Origin: Ectobacillus sp. JY-23 | GTDB taxonomy: Bacteria > Bacillota > Bacilli > Bacillales > Bacillaceae_G | Reading direction: 5' to 3' | Length of the DNA stretch: 64,000 nt | Assembly (NCBI RefSeq): GCF_023022965.1 | Contig: NZ_CP095462.1 | Span: 496,001-560,000, forward strand | Part shown: positions 24,001 through 32,955 of the stretch, piece by piece | How the letters are laid out: each line of letters begins with the position of its first letter | Numbering within the stretch: position 1 is the stretch's first letter | Notes under the pieces: model-generated | The model's database searches: none | Seen by the model: the letters and a program-made list of their open reading frames with translations, nothing else | What the model was told of the DNA's origin: nothing | Position numbers and translations under genes: made by a program

Positions 24001-25270
24001 ATACGTCCTCACTTTCCTGCACACCACACCAATCCAATAATGTACATGCAATTGTCTCAGCTGCAATCCATATTTGCTCCAAGTCTATATATTCATCTGG
24101 ATAATGAGCCACTTTTGTTTCACCAGGACCAAACACAATCATTGGTATACCAGACACCTGCGTAAACAGCCCTCCGTCCGTGCCCCAGGGCGCCGCTTCT
24201 ATAATTGGGGCAAGACTAGTTACTTCTGCGTAATTTATAATCAAGGTTTGTACAAGCAGATGATCATGTTCGATTGTTCCAGGTACCCATCTTGCACCAA
24301 ACCACTCCAGTTCAGGCGGATTGACCTGAAGCCATTCATCCTGTAATTGTGATAACATTTCCTCCAATTGTGCTTGTGCATCCTCCATTTTTTCGTTGGG
24401 CGCAACGCCTAATCGTCCCTCGAGAATAACTAAATCAGCTACTGACGAAGGCCAAGTACCTCCTTTAATGGTGCCTACATTAATGGGGATAGGAATAGGT
24501 ATACCATCATACAACGGATCTTGTATTTGTTCATTTCGTCTTCTTTCAAGCTGCTCAATCGCCTTTAATACGAGCATACTTTTCTCGATAGCACTTACCC
24601 CTTCATATCTTGTACCACCATGTGCCACTTTGCCTTTCACCTTAATACGAAACCACATAGAACCCTGTTGTTTTACAAAAAACTTTAAATTTGTTGGCTC
24701 TGGAATAATTACACCATCTGCGCGGTAGCCCCGTAAAATAGTTGCCAATGTTCCTGCTCCACCGCTTTCTTCTTCAATGACACTTTGAAAATAAACATCT
24801 CCTTTTAAAGTAACACCGGTATTTTTTATCGCTTCAATTGCTAACAACAATGCCACGTTTCCGCCCTTCATATCTGTAGCTCCTCGGCCATACAACTTAC
24901 CTTCTTTCACTTCGCCGCCATACGGGTCTATACTCCAGCTTCTTATATCTCCTTCCGGCACAACATCTATGTGACCGTTTACAATCATAGATTTACCGCC
25001 GCCCACTCCTTTTAAAATACCAACTACATTGGGACTGCCCTGAAAATGCTCACGTGCTGAAATAAAATAAGGATGCTCTTTCAGTTCCTCAATGTCCGGC
25101 TCCCATATATCTAAATCCAATCCCATTTCGCGCAATTTTTCAATGACGATTGCCTGCGCCCGGCTTTCGCTTCCCGATACACTGCACTCCTGCACCAAAC
25201 GTCGTAGCAGTACAACCGCTTCTTGTGTATGCTTCCGAATATAACACTTTACCCTATGCTTTTCCTGCAA
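23978..25270 (-). CDS. yodQ: M20-family deacetylase/peptidase YodQ
   Basis: A 430-residue metallo-deacylase of the ArgE/DapE group. The metal ligands are visible in VNGHIDVVPEGD (His, catalytic Asp), GRGATDMKGGN, the base pair IEEESGG and IIPEPTN; the last histidine lies in KVAHYPDEYI. In the locus it may remove an acyl group from an acetylated lysine or beta-lysine intermediate. TTG 25268-25270 is chosen because GAGAGGTG lies six bases upstream; the GTG three codons earlier overlaps that site. A lid domain spans about 180-290. Confidence 0.88.
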   Translation of the reverse strand: MQEKHRVKCYIRKHTQEAVVLLRRLVQECSVSGSESRAQAIVIEKLREMGLDLDIWEPDIEELKEHPYFISAREHFQGSPNVVGILKGVGGGKSMIVNGHIDVVPEGDIRSWSIDPYGGEVKEGKLYGRGATDMKGGNVALLLAIEAIKNTGVTLKGDVYFQSVIEEESGGAGTLATILRGYRADGVIIPEPTNLKFFVKQQGSMWFRIKVKGKVAHGGTRYEGVSAIEKSMLVLKAIEQLERRRNEQIQDPLYDGIPIPIPINVGTIKGGTWPSSVADLVILEGRLGVAPNEKMEDAQAQLEEMLSQLQDEWLQVNPPELEWFGARWVPGTIEHDHLLVQTLIINYAEVTSLAPIIEAAPWGTDGGLFTQVSGIPMIVFGPGETKVAHYPDEYIDLEQIWIAAETIACTLLDWCGVQESEDVYESEHIL

Positions 25271-25282
25271 AGCATTCACCTC

Positions 25283-25945
25283 TCATGAAATGATTTTTAT
25301 GTTCGAATCTATAATAAGCGGTGCGCCGGTTGCTTTTACAACCTCTTGTACCGTATAGGGATGCATAAGTTCTCGTAATATAAGCCCCTCTCCCGTTACC
25401 TCTATCACAGCCATCTCAGTGATAATTAAGTCCACGCATCGCTTAGAGGTTAAAGGTAGTGTACATTCCTCTACAATCTTTGCCCCTCCGCTTTTATCCA
25501 TATGATTCATCACCACCACAACACGCTTCGCCTTTTGAGCTAAATCCATTGCTCCGCCGATACCTGGTACACGCTTTCCTGGCACAATCCAATTCGCTAA
25601 ATCTCCTGATTGACTGACCTGTAACGCCCCTAAAATTGTAACATCAAGCAAGCCGCGTCTAATGATGCCAAATGCTAGGGCGCTATCGAAGTAGCTTGCT
25701 CCTTTAAGTACAGTGACCGGAAAACCACCTGCATTGCACAGATTCTCGTCTTCTTCTCCCTTACTCGGACTCGGTCCAATACCAATAATGCCATTTTCCG
25801 CATGGAACATAACGTGCACATCTGCAGACAAATGATCAGGCACCAACGAGGGGATACCAATTCCTAAATTTACAATCATACCGCTTTGAATTTCTTTTGC
25901 GGCCCGCTTGGCAATTTTATGGCGAAAATCTATTCCCACGCCCAT
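25283..25945 (-). CDS. yodR: CoA-transferase subunit B, YodR
   Basis: A 220-residue class I CoA-transferase beta subunit. The catalytic glutamate lies in AENGIIGIG (about 50). MIVNLGIGIPSL and IVPGKRVPGIGGAMDLA are family motifs. With YodS it should move CoA between an acid intermediate of lysine/beta-lysine breakdown and a donor such as acetyl- or acetoacetyl-CoA. ATG 25943-25945 overlaps the end of yodS by 16 bases. The yodQ gene follows after 12 bases. Confidence 0.9.
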   Translation of the reverse strand: MGVGIDFRHKIAKRAAKEIQSGMIVNLGIGIPSLVPDHLSADVHVMFHAENGIIGIGPSPSKGEEDENLCNAGGFPVTVLKGASYFDSALAFGIIRRGLLDVTILGALQVSQSGDLANWIVPGKRVPGIGGAMDLAQKAKRVVVVMNHMDKSGGAKIVEECTLPLTSKRCVDLIITEMAVIEVTGEGLILRELMHPYTVQEVVKATGAPLIIDSNIKIIS

Positions 25946-26628
25946 TTCCAATTCACTCCCTTTGACGGTACAATATGATGAACGAATACACCTGGTGTGA
26001 CAATCTCTTCCGGATTCAACGCGCCTACCGGTACAATTTCTTCCACCTCTACAATGGTAATATCACCCGCCATCGCCATAAGTGGATTCATATTTCTTGC
26101 GCTTTTATCAAACACCAAATTGCCAAATGGATCTGCTTTCCTTGCGAATATGATACTAACTTCTGCTGTCAACGCCTCTTCAACCAAATATTGTCTACCG
26201 TGCACAGTTACTTTTTTCTTATCGCTTTCCACAATGCTGTCAAGCCCCACATCAACGAGCACACCACCAAGTCCCACACCACCTGCACGAATTCGTTCTG
26301 CAAGTGTCCCTTGCGGTGAAAATTCAACTGCAAGTTTTCCTTCTGTCATCAATTTTCCTGCAAACGGATTGGAACCAATATGTGAAGTAATAATCGATTT
26401 AATCCTCTCATTTCGTACCATCCTCCCTATTCCAATATCAGGAAAACCGGTATCATTACTGATGAGATGAATATCTTTAATGCCACTGGCAAGCAAAGCT
26501 TCTAAGATGGTAGGAGGTGAACCTACCCCGCCAAACCCACCAACCATGAGCGTCATTTCATCATGGAAAAGTGGCATAATGCGGTCAATAGTTGTGAGTT
26601 TGTGATATGTGTTTGCAATTGCACTCAT
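25930..26628 (-). CDS. yodS: CoA-transferase subunit A, YodS
   Basis: A 232-residue class I CoA-transferase alpha subunit. It has the glycine-rich LMVGGFGGVGSPPTILEAL near 28, LISNDTG, SHIGSNPFAGKLM, and GTLAERIRAGGVGLGGVLVDVGLDS. It pairs with YodR, encoded directly downstream with overlapping ends. Its start overlaps the yodT stop (26625-26628), and AGGAGAG lies before the ATG. The substrate acid is inferred from the locus. Confidence 0.9.
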   Translation of the reverse strand: MSAIANTYHKLTTIDRIMPLFHDEMTLMVGGFGGVGSPPTILEALLASGIKDIHLISNDTGFPDIGIGRMVRNERIKSIITSHIGSNPFAGKLMTEGKLAVEFSPQGTLAERIRAGGVGLGGVLVDVGLDSIVESDKKKVTVHGRQYLVEEALTAEVSIIFARKADPFGNLVFDKSARNMNPLMAMAGDITIVEVEEIVPVGALNPEEIVTPGVFVHHIVPSKGVNWKWAWE

Positions 26629-27941
26629 ATAGGCTCTCCTTTGTATGTTGTTCGTTCGGTTGCTCTAACAGCTTCTGTTAACAGCAGCAATAACTCATCC
26701 ATCTCCTCGTAGGTAATGGTAAGTGGCGGTGCAAGCAAACAGGCGCTATCATCTTTTCCTGTTTTACCAGCTACCGCAGGATACAATAAAAGTCCTTGCT
26801 TCATTGCTGTTTGAATCAATGTACTAGCCTTTATCCCTTCTACAAACTCAAGACCAATCAATAATCCTTTTCCGCGCAAGTCTCCTATAAGCTGCGTTTG
26901 ACTCTTAAGTTCATGAAGCTTTTTCATCAGGTAATTGCCTTTTTCCGCCGCTGCCTGCACGAGTCCATGCTGCTCTACATATTCAATAACCGCAAGCGAA
27001 ACAGCTGCAGACAAAGGGTTTGCGCTAAATGTATGACCGCTCATCACAAGCTTAGATCCATTTAGAATGGGCTCAATGACTTTATCGCTCGCAACAGTCG
27101 CTGCCATTGGGGTATAACCGGATGTCATCCCTTTTCCAAGCGTTACAATATCAGGTTGTACATCCCAATGCTCCATCGCAAACATTTTTCCTGTTCGTCC
27201 GAGGCCTGTCATGACTTCGTCTGCGATAAATAAAATATCATACTTTTTACAAATGCTTTGGATGCGTTGATAATAGCCTTGCGGTGGTACAATGGCACCA
27301 CCAGCTGCACCGATAATAGGTTCAGCAATAAAAGCGGCAATATGCTCTGCTCCAATTCTTTCAATTGCAGCCTCTAATTCCGAGGCGCATGCTAGATTGC
27401 AAGAAGGGTAGGCACGGTCAAAAGGACAGCGATAGCAATACGGGGCTGATACTGACGGGTAATCCTCCAAGACTGATACAAAGCGTTGTCTTCTTAACGG
27501 ATGTCCAGACATAGACAGCGCACCAATAGTAATGCCGTGATAACTCATCCAGCGAGACAAGATTTTGTTTTTTCCTTTTATCCCCTTTTCTTGATAATGC
27601 TGAATTGCTAGCTTCATAGCCGTTTCCGTTGCTTCTGTACCACTGTTGACAAAAAAAGACCAGTTGAGATCACCCTGTGTAATCTCGCTCATTTTTTTCG
27701 CTAACTTTTCTGCTGCATCACTTGTAAATTGCGAGCGATATACAAAAGACACCTGCTGAGCTTGTTTATTCATCGCCTCTAGAATCTCAGGAACTCCATG
27801 ACCAATGCCAACAGTAATTGCACCTGATGAACCGTCAAGATAACGCTTTCCTTTCGTGTCAAAGAGATATATACCCTGCCCGTGTGACACAGTAGGATAG
27901 TGTGTACCGATAAGCGGCTTAATTAAATACTCTCTCTCCAT
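26625..27941 (-). CDS. yodT: Class III PLP aminotransferase YodT
   Basis: A 438-residue fold-type I aminotransferase. It has the acceptor SGTEATETAMKLA, SYHGITIGALSMSGH, FIADEVMTGLGRTGKMFA (Asp that binds the PLP nitrogen) and VTLGKGMTSGY with the PLP lysine (about 267). A short cysteine-rich insert (YCYRCPFDRAYPSCNLAC) is present near 165-185. It probably transaminates an amino group of beta-lysine or its product. It is first in the yodTSRQP operon. AGGGGG precedes ATG. No clear sigma-54 promoter is visible upstream. Confidence 0.9.
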   Translation of the reverse strand: MEREYLIKPLIGTHYPTVSHGQGIYLFDTKGKRYLDGSSGAITVGIGHGVPEILEAMNKQAQQVSFVYRSQFTSDAAEKLAKKMSEITQGDLNWSFFVNSGTEATETAMKLAIQHYQEKGIKGKNKILSRWMSYHGITIGALSMSGHPLRRQRFVSVLEDYPSVSAPYCYRCPFDRAYPSCNLACASELEAAIERIGAEHIAAFIAEPIIGAAGGAIVPPQGYYQRIQSICKKYDILFIADEVMTGLGRTGKMFAMEHWDVQPDIVTLGKGMTSGYTPMAATVASDKVIEPILNGSKLVMSGHTFSANPLSAAVSLAVIEYVEQHGLVQAAAEKGNYLMKKLHELKSQTQLIGDLRGKGLLIGLEFVEGIKASTLIQTAMKQGLLLYPAVAGKTGKDDSACLLAPPLTITYEEMDELLLLLTEAVRATERTTYKGEPI

Positions 27942-28247
27942 GCCCTACCCCCTAACTCTTTTCTTCCCATACCAAACCATGTGGCTGTAGTAAAAGGATA
28001 TTCATACTATTCTGTCTTTCTGACAGTACTCCTGTTTATTTTGTTGAATGTATTTATAAAAGATAATTATAGTACGTGAAATTTAACAATGATGTGCAAG
28101 AGCATCTACAGACGTTGATTGGCTATTTTTCTGATAAAATGGCTAATTGCATCTTGAAGTTGATATTACTGAATGTGCCCGAAAAGCAACTCCAAAGAGG
28201 ACAAGCTCTGTAGTGTATTAACAGTTCCCTTTCACAGAGCGTAAAAA
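27942..28247. other. Intergenic stretch before yodT, with an inverted repeat and a possible short remnant
   Basis: CTGTC-TTTCT-GACAG (28012-28026) is a perfect small inverted repeat about 75 bases upstream of yodT and may be a regulator site. A plus-strand open frame from GTG 28076 to TAG 28214 gives VKFNNDVQEHLQTLIGYF... (45 codons). It has protein-like composition but no ribosome site and no family I recognise, so it is probably a gene scrap or chance. I found no convincing sigma-54 or sporulation promoter facing yodT. Confidence 0.35.
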
Positions 28248-28282
28248 TAAAAAAAGCGCCGTTTCTATTTAATAGAACGACA
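28248..28282 (-). terminator. Terminator of the small lipoprotein gene
   Basis: On the minus strand GTCGTTCTATT pairs with AATAGAAACGGC (one bulge), followed by GC then TTTTTTTATTTTT. Confidence 0.75.
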
Positions 28283-28294
28283 CTCTCATGCTTC

Positions 28295-28657
28295 TTATTT
28301 TTTATACACACACATCTTTTCTGCACTCTCAAAATACACACGCAGCGTACGATCATCTAGATGCAAACGCTGACGCACTGTAAAGGCATCACCGTAATCT
28401 AGCAAATAGCTGTCCGTGTCTTCATCGACAAGACTATATGTTCCCTTATATGTGTTGGCTTTCTTTTTATCCGTTGTATACATCTCTACAACATTCACGA
28501 GCATTTTTTTATTATTTTCGTCTGTCTGCTGCTCCTGGCCAAATGTATATTCAATTGGACAATTCTTATCATTTTCTGCCAGCTCCCATGTACCTAGCAA
28601 CGTTTCATTGCCACAGCCAGCCAGTAACAACAATGCAGAAATCGCTAATTTTTTCAT
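28295..28657 (-). CDS. Small lipoprotein, unknown function
   Basis: A 120-residue lipoprotein. The signal MKKLAISALLLLAGCGNE has lipobox LAGC. The mature part begins LLGTWELAEND, followed by CPIEYTFG, TYKGTYSLVDEDTDSYLLDYGD and LRVYFES, a pattern like small lipocalin-type beta barrels (GTW motif at the start). It has a pair of cysteines that could form a disulfide. I do not recognise a named family. It is monocistronic with a terminator. AGAGGT precedes ATG. Confidence 0.75.
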   Translation of the reverse strand: MKKLAISALLLLAGCGNETLLGTWELAENDKNCPIEYTFGQEQQTDENNKKMLVNVVEMYTTDKKKANTYKGTYSLVDEDTDSYLLDYGDAFTVRQRLHLDDRTLRVYFESAEKMCVYKK

Positions 28658-28731
28658 ATATGTACCTCTTCATTCGCGCGATATTGTACACCGATTTTAT
28701 CACGCTCGGGAAGCGATGACAACATCACTCC

Positions 28732-29763
28732 TTATGAATCAGCCGTCTTGCTATGTACTGATGCCGCCGCAAATTGAAACCCCTCATGTTTTTTGTATGG
28801 TGTTTTAGGTTGTTTGATGGATTTAGTAATTACAAGTACCCGTTTCTCCATCGCATCTTTTACACCAGCAGCAATTAGGTTTAAAAAGAAAATGGTAATT
28901 GCAAATGCAAACATCGGACCGAGCACAATCCAAGGTGCCAAATTATATTCATATCGGTCAATTCCGATTAAACCAGACCATTCACTTGTAAGCGATATCG
29001 GCTTATATTCACCGAAATCCATCTCAATGTCACGTGTACCACCAATAAAACACTGCAATAAGCCAAGATGCGCAAATAGAATCATGCTTTGCACCACATG
29101 CTGCATAAATAAAATGAACAACTTATCTTTTAAAAACAAACGAATATGCGTGCGAATGATATACCATTTGGAACCGCCCATTAACTGCGCACTGATGATG
29201 TATTCCTGTTTGCTATGCTCATCGACTTCATTCATAATGAACACTGTGAGGGCCGGTAATGCAACACCCACCGCGACAGCAAGCTGAAACAAAATAATAA
29301 TCCATTGTGTTGGGGGCACGGGGTCATTGATACCTAAAGTAATGTAGACAGGTATTATGAGAATGTATGCCATGAATATAGTAGGAATGTTATAAAACGA
29401 TTGACTGATCCCTTTTGTTATTCCTTTTAAGCGCTTTGCATACATGCTGAGAAGAATACCGGTTGCAGCCCCAAATATGATGCGAAATACACTGACAAAT
29501 ATCGCAAATCCAATTGTATATTTTGCACCTTCTAGTATTTTGTACAGTAGCGGCACACCCAGACGATCAGAACCGAATGGCGGCGCTTGCAACGGGTTGT
29601 ACGGCGCCTTGTCAATTAATTCTTGCTTTTCATTATATAAAAAGCGCTCTGGTTGTGGAAGATGCTTCTCATATAACGGATAAGACAGACTTGCACTCAG
29701 CAACAGCGCAAGAAACATCATACCAATCCATACACGCTTAGAAGAAATGATATGTCTCATCAT
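28732..29763 (-). CDS. Peptide-type ABC transporter permease (DppC/OppC-like)
   Basis: A 343-residue membrane protein with an N-terminal helix, an extracellular segment (about 35-75) and five further helices. The cytosolic EAA-type loop is YIISAQLMGGSKWYIIRTHI, and FGSDRLGVPLLYKILEGAKYTIGFA resembles the start of OppC-like permeases. It should pair with the permease whose gene overlaps by four bases upstream. No ATPase or binding protein is encoded nearby, so the rest of the transporter is elsewhere. Substrate unknown. Confidence 0.8.
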   Translation of the reverse strand: MMRHIISSKRVWIGMMFLALLLSASLSYPLYEKHLPQPERFLYNEKQELIDKAPYNPLQAPPFGSDRLGVPLLYKILEGAKYTIGFAIFVSVFRIIFGAATGILLSMYAKRLKGITKGISQSFYNIPTIFMAYILIIPVYITLGINDPVPPTQWIIILFQLAVAVGVALPALTVFIMNEVDEHSKQEYIISAQLMGGSKWYIIRTHIRLFLKDKLFILFMQHVVQSMILFAHLGLLQCFIGGTRDIEMDFGEYKPISLTSEWSGLIGIDRYEYNLAPWIVLGPMFAFAITIFFLNLIAAGVKDAMEKRVLVITKSIKQPKTPYKKHEGFQFAAASVHSKTADS

Positions 29764-30635
29764 GTTTCATTCCCTCCTGTCAGCTTATTTGTTACAAATG
29801 ACCCAACCACAAACAATACATAAAATGGGATAAACACAAGTGCGACAACTGCAAATGCGATCACCGTATTCGACGGACCGTGATCAATCAAGAATTTCAT
29901 AATACCGTTTATGTTAAAGATGTACTCTAAAACGAACAAGTTAGAGAGCATAAACAAAAAGATGGTTTTTGCATGATAAAATAAATGAATAAGGACATTT
30001 CGGTACAGATGAAGCATTGTAATATAGGAACGTGAAAAACCCTTTCCCCTTACTACATCTACATACGGCTTCACCTGTTCTTCTTCTAAATATATAATCA
30101 ACATGCGGAACATTTGAATCGTAGGTAAAATACATAAACAAATAATTGGCAAAAGATAGGCTTTCTTCTCGCCAAATGTCAGTATACGCATCGGCATATC
30201 ACCGGTTTGCTTGAAATACCAAATTAGCGAGGTCTGTAAGCCGACAATAATCATAATGTCCGGAATGGCCTCAAAACAAAACAATACCGCTCGCATTACT
30301 TTTCTAAATTGCATTGATAAAAGCATGTAACAGTATCCTAAGAACATTGCTACTACCAATGCAATGAAAAATGCCCCTCCAAGTAATAGTAAAGAATACG
30401 TGTACGGTTCCAAAATGGTCGGAAACAACGGATAAGTTTTCTCTTTGACGTGAAAAGTAATTTCCTTTGCCTCCATAAGTAGTTTGATTGTGTCTTCTAT
30501 TTTAAATACATATAAAAATGGCTGAAATGAAACCTTGCCATCATATGTAAATAAAGAAGGCAAACAAAGCAGTAGAAACATCATGATTAGCGTGCCTATG
30601 AAATAGATAGACGCTTTTGAAAATCGAACAAGCAT
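29760..30635 (-). CDS. Peptide-type ABC transporter permease (DppB/OppB-like)
   Basis: A 291-residue membrane protein with six hydrophobic segments. The coupling loop reads YVDVVRGKGFSRSYITMLHLYRNVLIHL, which matches the OppB/DppB pattern of an EAA loop followed by RN. An extracellular loop (about 30-75) follows helix 1. It forms the first gene of a two-permease operon. AGGAGGG lies before ATG. The pair lacks ATPase and binding-protein genes, which is unusual for this class. Confidence 0.8.
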   Translation of the reverse strand: MLVRFSKASIYFIGTLIMMFLLLCLPSLFTYDGKVSFQPFLYVFKIEDTIKLLMEAKEITFHVKEKTYPLFPTILEPYTYSLLLLGGAFFIALVVAMFLGYCYMLLSMQFRKVMRAVLFCFEAIPDIMIIVGLQTSLIWYFKQTGDMPMRILTFGEKKAYLLPIICLCILPTIQMFRMLIIYLEEEQVKPYVDVVRGKGFSRSYITMLHLYRNVLIHLFYHAKTIFLFMLSNLFVLEYIFNINGIMKFLIDHGPSNTVIAFAVVALVFIPFYVLFVVGSFVTNKLTGGNET

Positions 30636-30737
30636 TACATCCCTCCTGAAAGATAAATTTACTAAATTTATAGAGTTTTAAGAAAAATTATATCATAGTA
30701 TGCTAAAATAGGGAATAATTAGAAACGGAGGGGGCAT

Positions 30738-31448
30738 ATGCATAAATCTATCTCTATTATTCCTTTTATAATTGCAGGTAATCTGCTTCTAACAGGATGT
30801 ACTGCCGATATTCAAACCACAAGACCAGAAGCAACTACAAAAAAGGTGACAGCGACTGAACTGGATACAGTTACATTTCACCAAGGACAAATATTCAACT
30901 TACCACGTCTTCTCATCTTTACAGATCGTACTAGTAAAAGAATTACCGATCGGATTACATTACAATTCGTGCAAAAAAACAAAACACATAGCAGTACACT
31001 GTCTTACGATGGAGCACAAGTTTCTTTCATAAACGGCAATAGTAAAAAAGAAGCACTCCTTTGTCAAGACTTTATATTAAATGAAGAAAAGGGCATAGCG
31101 GTTTTCCAATTAAAAGGCTGTGGAGACGAATCACTTATTGATATACTCCCTGTATCTCCTCATATGTTAGCCAATGCAAAACGAGAGCTGGGCTGGGACA
31201 CTGGTAATAACACAGCTACCTACGTATATTCTTCACAAGTCTGGCAAATCACAAAACAAACAACTTATCAACAAGCCGTAAGTATTTTTGGTTTTGAGGG
31301 TACGCTAATTGAAGAAACAGGAACAAAAGGTAATGATGGATATGCAGCTATTTACAAATGGGCTGGTGAACAACCTGACGCTTTTGTTAGAATTACCTTT
31401 ATTAATAATGTGGTTCGTAATATTGAAACACACAATTTAACGGAATAA
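30738..31448 (+). CDS. Lipoprotein with C-terminal SmpA/BLIP-like domain
   Basis: A 236-residue lipoprotein with signal MHKSISIIPFIIAGNLLLTGC (lipobox LTGC). Residues about 35-150 are a beta-rich region I do not recognise. The C-terminal 60 residues, starting TTYQQAVSIFGFEGTLIEE and ending with FVRITFINNVVRNIETH, follow the BLIP/DUF3862 pattern of tandem helix-plus-sheet units. CGGAGGGGG precedes ATG. It is divergent from the ABC permease operon and followed closely by a GNAT gene, perhaps as one transcript. Confidence 0.75.
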   Translation: MHKSISIIPFIIAGNLLLTGCTADIQTTRPEATTKKVTATELDTVTFHQGQIFNLPRLLIFTDRTSKRITDRITLQFVQKNKTHSSTLSYDGAQVSFINGNSKKEALLCQDFILNEEKGIAVFQLKGCGDESLIDILPVSPHMLANAKRELGWDTGNNTATYVYSSQVWQITKQTTYQQAVSIFGFEGTLIEETGTKGNDGYAAIYKWAGEQPDAFVRITFINNVVRNIETHNLTE

Positions 31449-31474
31449 TTGGACGTATAAAAGGAGTTTTGACG

Positions 31475-31954
31475 ATGCAATTACATATTCAGCAAGCCAC
31501 GCTGTCTCAAAAAGAAGTAATAGCTCACTTACTGCAACTATATAAATATGATTTTACGGAATTTGATCCAGAGGATGTTAATGAGCAAGGATTATATGAA
31601 TATACATACTTTCATAACTATTGGACTGATGACGATCGCTTTCCATTTTTATTTACGGTTGATGGCATGTATGCAGGGTTTGCTCTCGTTCGCAAATTGG
31701 AGCATGATACATATTCAATTGCAGAGTTTTTTGTAATGAAAAAATATCGTCAATATGGCATTGGTAGACAGGTTGCATTTCAGTTATTTGACTCATTTTC
31801 GGGTACTTGGGAAGTTGCGCAGATGAAGGAGAATATCCCAGCGCAGCTCTTTTGGCGCAACGTAATCGGAACATATACGAAGGGGAGCTATCAAGAGATC
31901 ACCAAGGAAGATTGGGATGGGCCAATTCAACGTTTTCAAACGTCATACCGTTAG
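31475..31954 (+). CDS. GNAT family N-acetyltransferase
   Basis: A 159-residue acetyltransferase. The central strand and acetyl-CoA loop are SIAEFFVMKKYRQYGIGRQVAFQLF (QYGIGRQ in the place of the Q/RxxGxG/A motif). WEVAQMKENIPAQLFWRNVIG follows, as in the aminoglycoside/YitI-like GNATs. AAGGAG lies eight bases before ATG 31475. It begins 26 bases after the lipoprotein stop. Its last codons overlap the dead end of a quinone-reductase remnant on the other strand. Confidence 0.88.
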   Translation: MQLHIQQATLSQKEVIAHLLQLYKYDFTEFDPEDVNEQGLYEYTYFHNYWTDDDRFPFLFTVDGMYAGFALVRKLEHDTYSIAEFFVMKKYRQYGIGRQVAFQLFDSFSGTWEVAQMKENIPAQLFWRNVIGTYTKGSYQEITKEDWDGPIQRFQTSYR

Positions 31955-32092
31955 GACGATTTTCCCCGTGCTGCTGCGGCTTTCAACTAGCTCATGCACT
32001 TCTGCCGCTTGCATAAGCGGAAATTGTGCGCCGATATGAATGCGGAGCTTTTCTCCTTGCAAATAACGAAGCACCGCTTCAACACACTGCAT
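31943..32092 (-). pseudogene. C-terminal remnant of a zinc-type alcohol dehydrogenase/quinone reductase
   Basis: The minus strand encodes VEAVLRYLQGEKLRIHIGAQ, FPLMQAAEVHELVESR and SSTGKIVLTV before TGA 31943-31945. FPL-x-QAAEVHELVESR-x-STGKIVLTV is the characteristic end of MDR-family quinone oxidoreductases. Nothing of the remaining roughly 280 residues is present upstream, and the frame closes near 32092. It is a deletion remnant whose tail overlaps the GNAT gene. Confidence 0.8.
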
Positions 32093-32133
32093 ATATTATC
32101 TATTCTTCTCTCCCGTTTAACGGAGGGTGAGCT

Positions 32134-32955
32134 TTACTTGTACGTATATAGTTTGTTATTAACTATTTCTCTTTTATTAGGTGGTTGCACCGGCCGGTGA
32201 TTATCTGGAAATACTGCTCGGTATGCTAAAATTTGCTCTCTAGATAGTTCAATGGGCTGGTGCAGCACAGCCCATTGAACTCCTTCTGTGCAGGGCGGTG
32301 TTGTTAAAGAGCCATTATAAGAGAAATACTGCGGATTATCCGGTAATACATTTCTCATATTAAGTGACTTAATTTGCATAAAGGATTCACCCGTTTCCTT
32401 CGGCAATGCTTTCCACATCGCCTCCAACTCTTTGTTTACTGCTCCTTCTTTTATAAACACTCCCAGCACGGCAATTGCTCCGTCTTGCTTTTGGTGAACA
32501 AAATGCACCTCGAGCGGAAAACTTTGTCCGTTCAAGAGATGTTCACTTTGCGTATGAAAATGAAATCCTTTAAACTCATACTTTTCTCCTTCAACCACAA
32601 CATAATTACTAGTAGACTCTGGAATTACATTAATTGTATGACCGTTGTTTTGTACAGAGAATAATACAGGCTCATAATAAATCTCCCACCCTCCCCCTTT
32701 TGTTACCTTTGCTTCATGCGTATCAATATCAATAGGAGATTGCTGCTTTCCTTTCCCGCAAAGTCGATAATTCGGATTCAGCATACTCCAATGCATCGGT
32801 CCGATATTACCTTCATAAGACCAATCGCTTTCAGACTGAATCACCGTAGGTATTTCTACTAATCGCCCCGTATAATAGATGCTGAGGAGAAGGATGCCTA
32901 TTATACACATTGCGCCTATATATTGTTTATTAATCTTGTCCACCACCAAACTCAT
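32134..32955 (-). CDS. Alpha-class carbonic anhydrase, membrane-anchored
   Basis: A 273-residue alpha-carbonic anhydrase. A hydrophobic segment (about 13-30) anchors or exports it; WSYEGNIGPMHW and GKQQSPIDI begin the catalytic domain. The three zinc histidines are in FHFHTQSEH and EVHFVH, and YNGSLTTPPCTEGVQW holds the active-site threonine and a cysteine that may pair with CGKGKQQ. It hydrates CO2 outside the membrane. The ATG at 32953 has no strong ribosome site; a start about 15 residues later is possible. It stands alone. Confidence 0.93.
   Translation of the reverse strand: MSLVVDKINKQYIGAMCIIGILLLSIYYTGRLVEIPTVIQSESDWSYEGNIGPMHWSMLNPNYRLCGKGKQQSPIDIDTHEAKVTKGGGWEIYYEPVLFSVQNNGHTINVIPESTSNYVVVEGEKYEFKGFHFHTQSEHLLNGQSFPLEVHFVHQKQDGAIAVLGVFIKEGAVNKELEAMWKALPKETGESFMQIKSLNMRNVLPDNPQYFSYNGSLTTPPCTEGVQWAVLHQPIELSREQILAYRAVFPDNHRPVQPPNKREIVNNKLYTYK

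Noticed and set aside
25997-26470. Plus-strand frame of 157 codons opposite yodS
   Set aside because: Shadow of a well-supported CoA-transferase gene; Ser/Pro-rich composition and no start signals.
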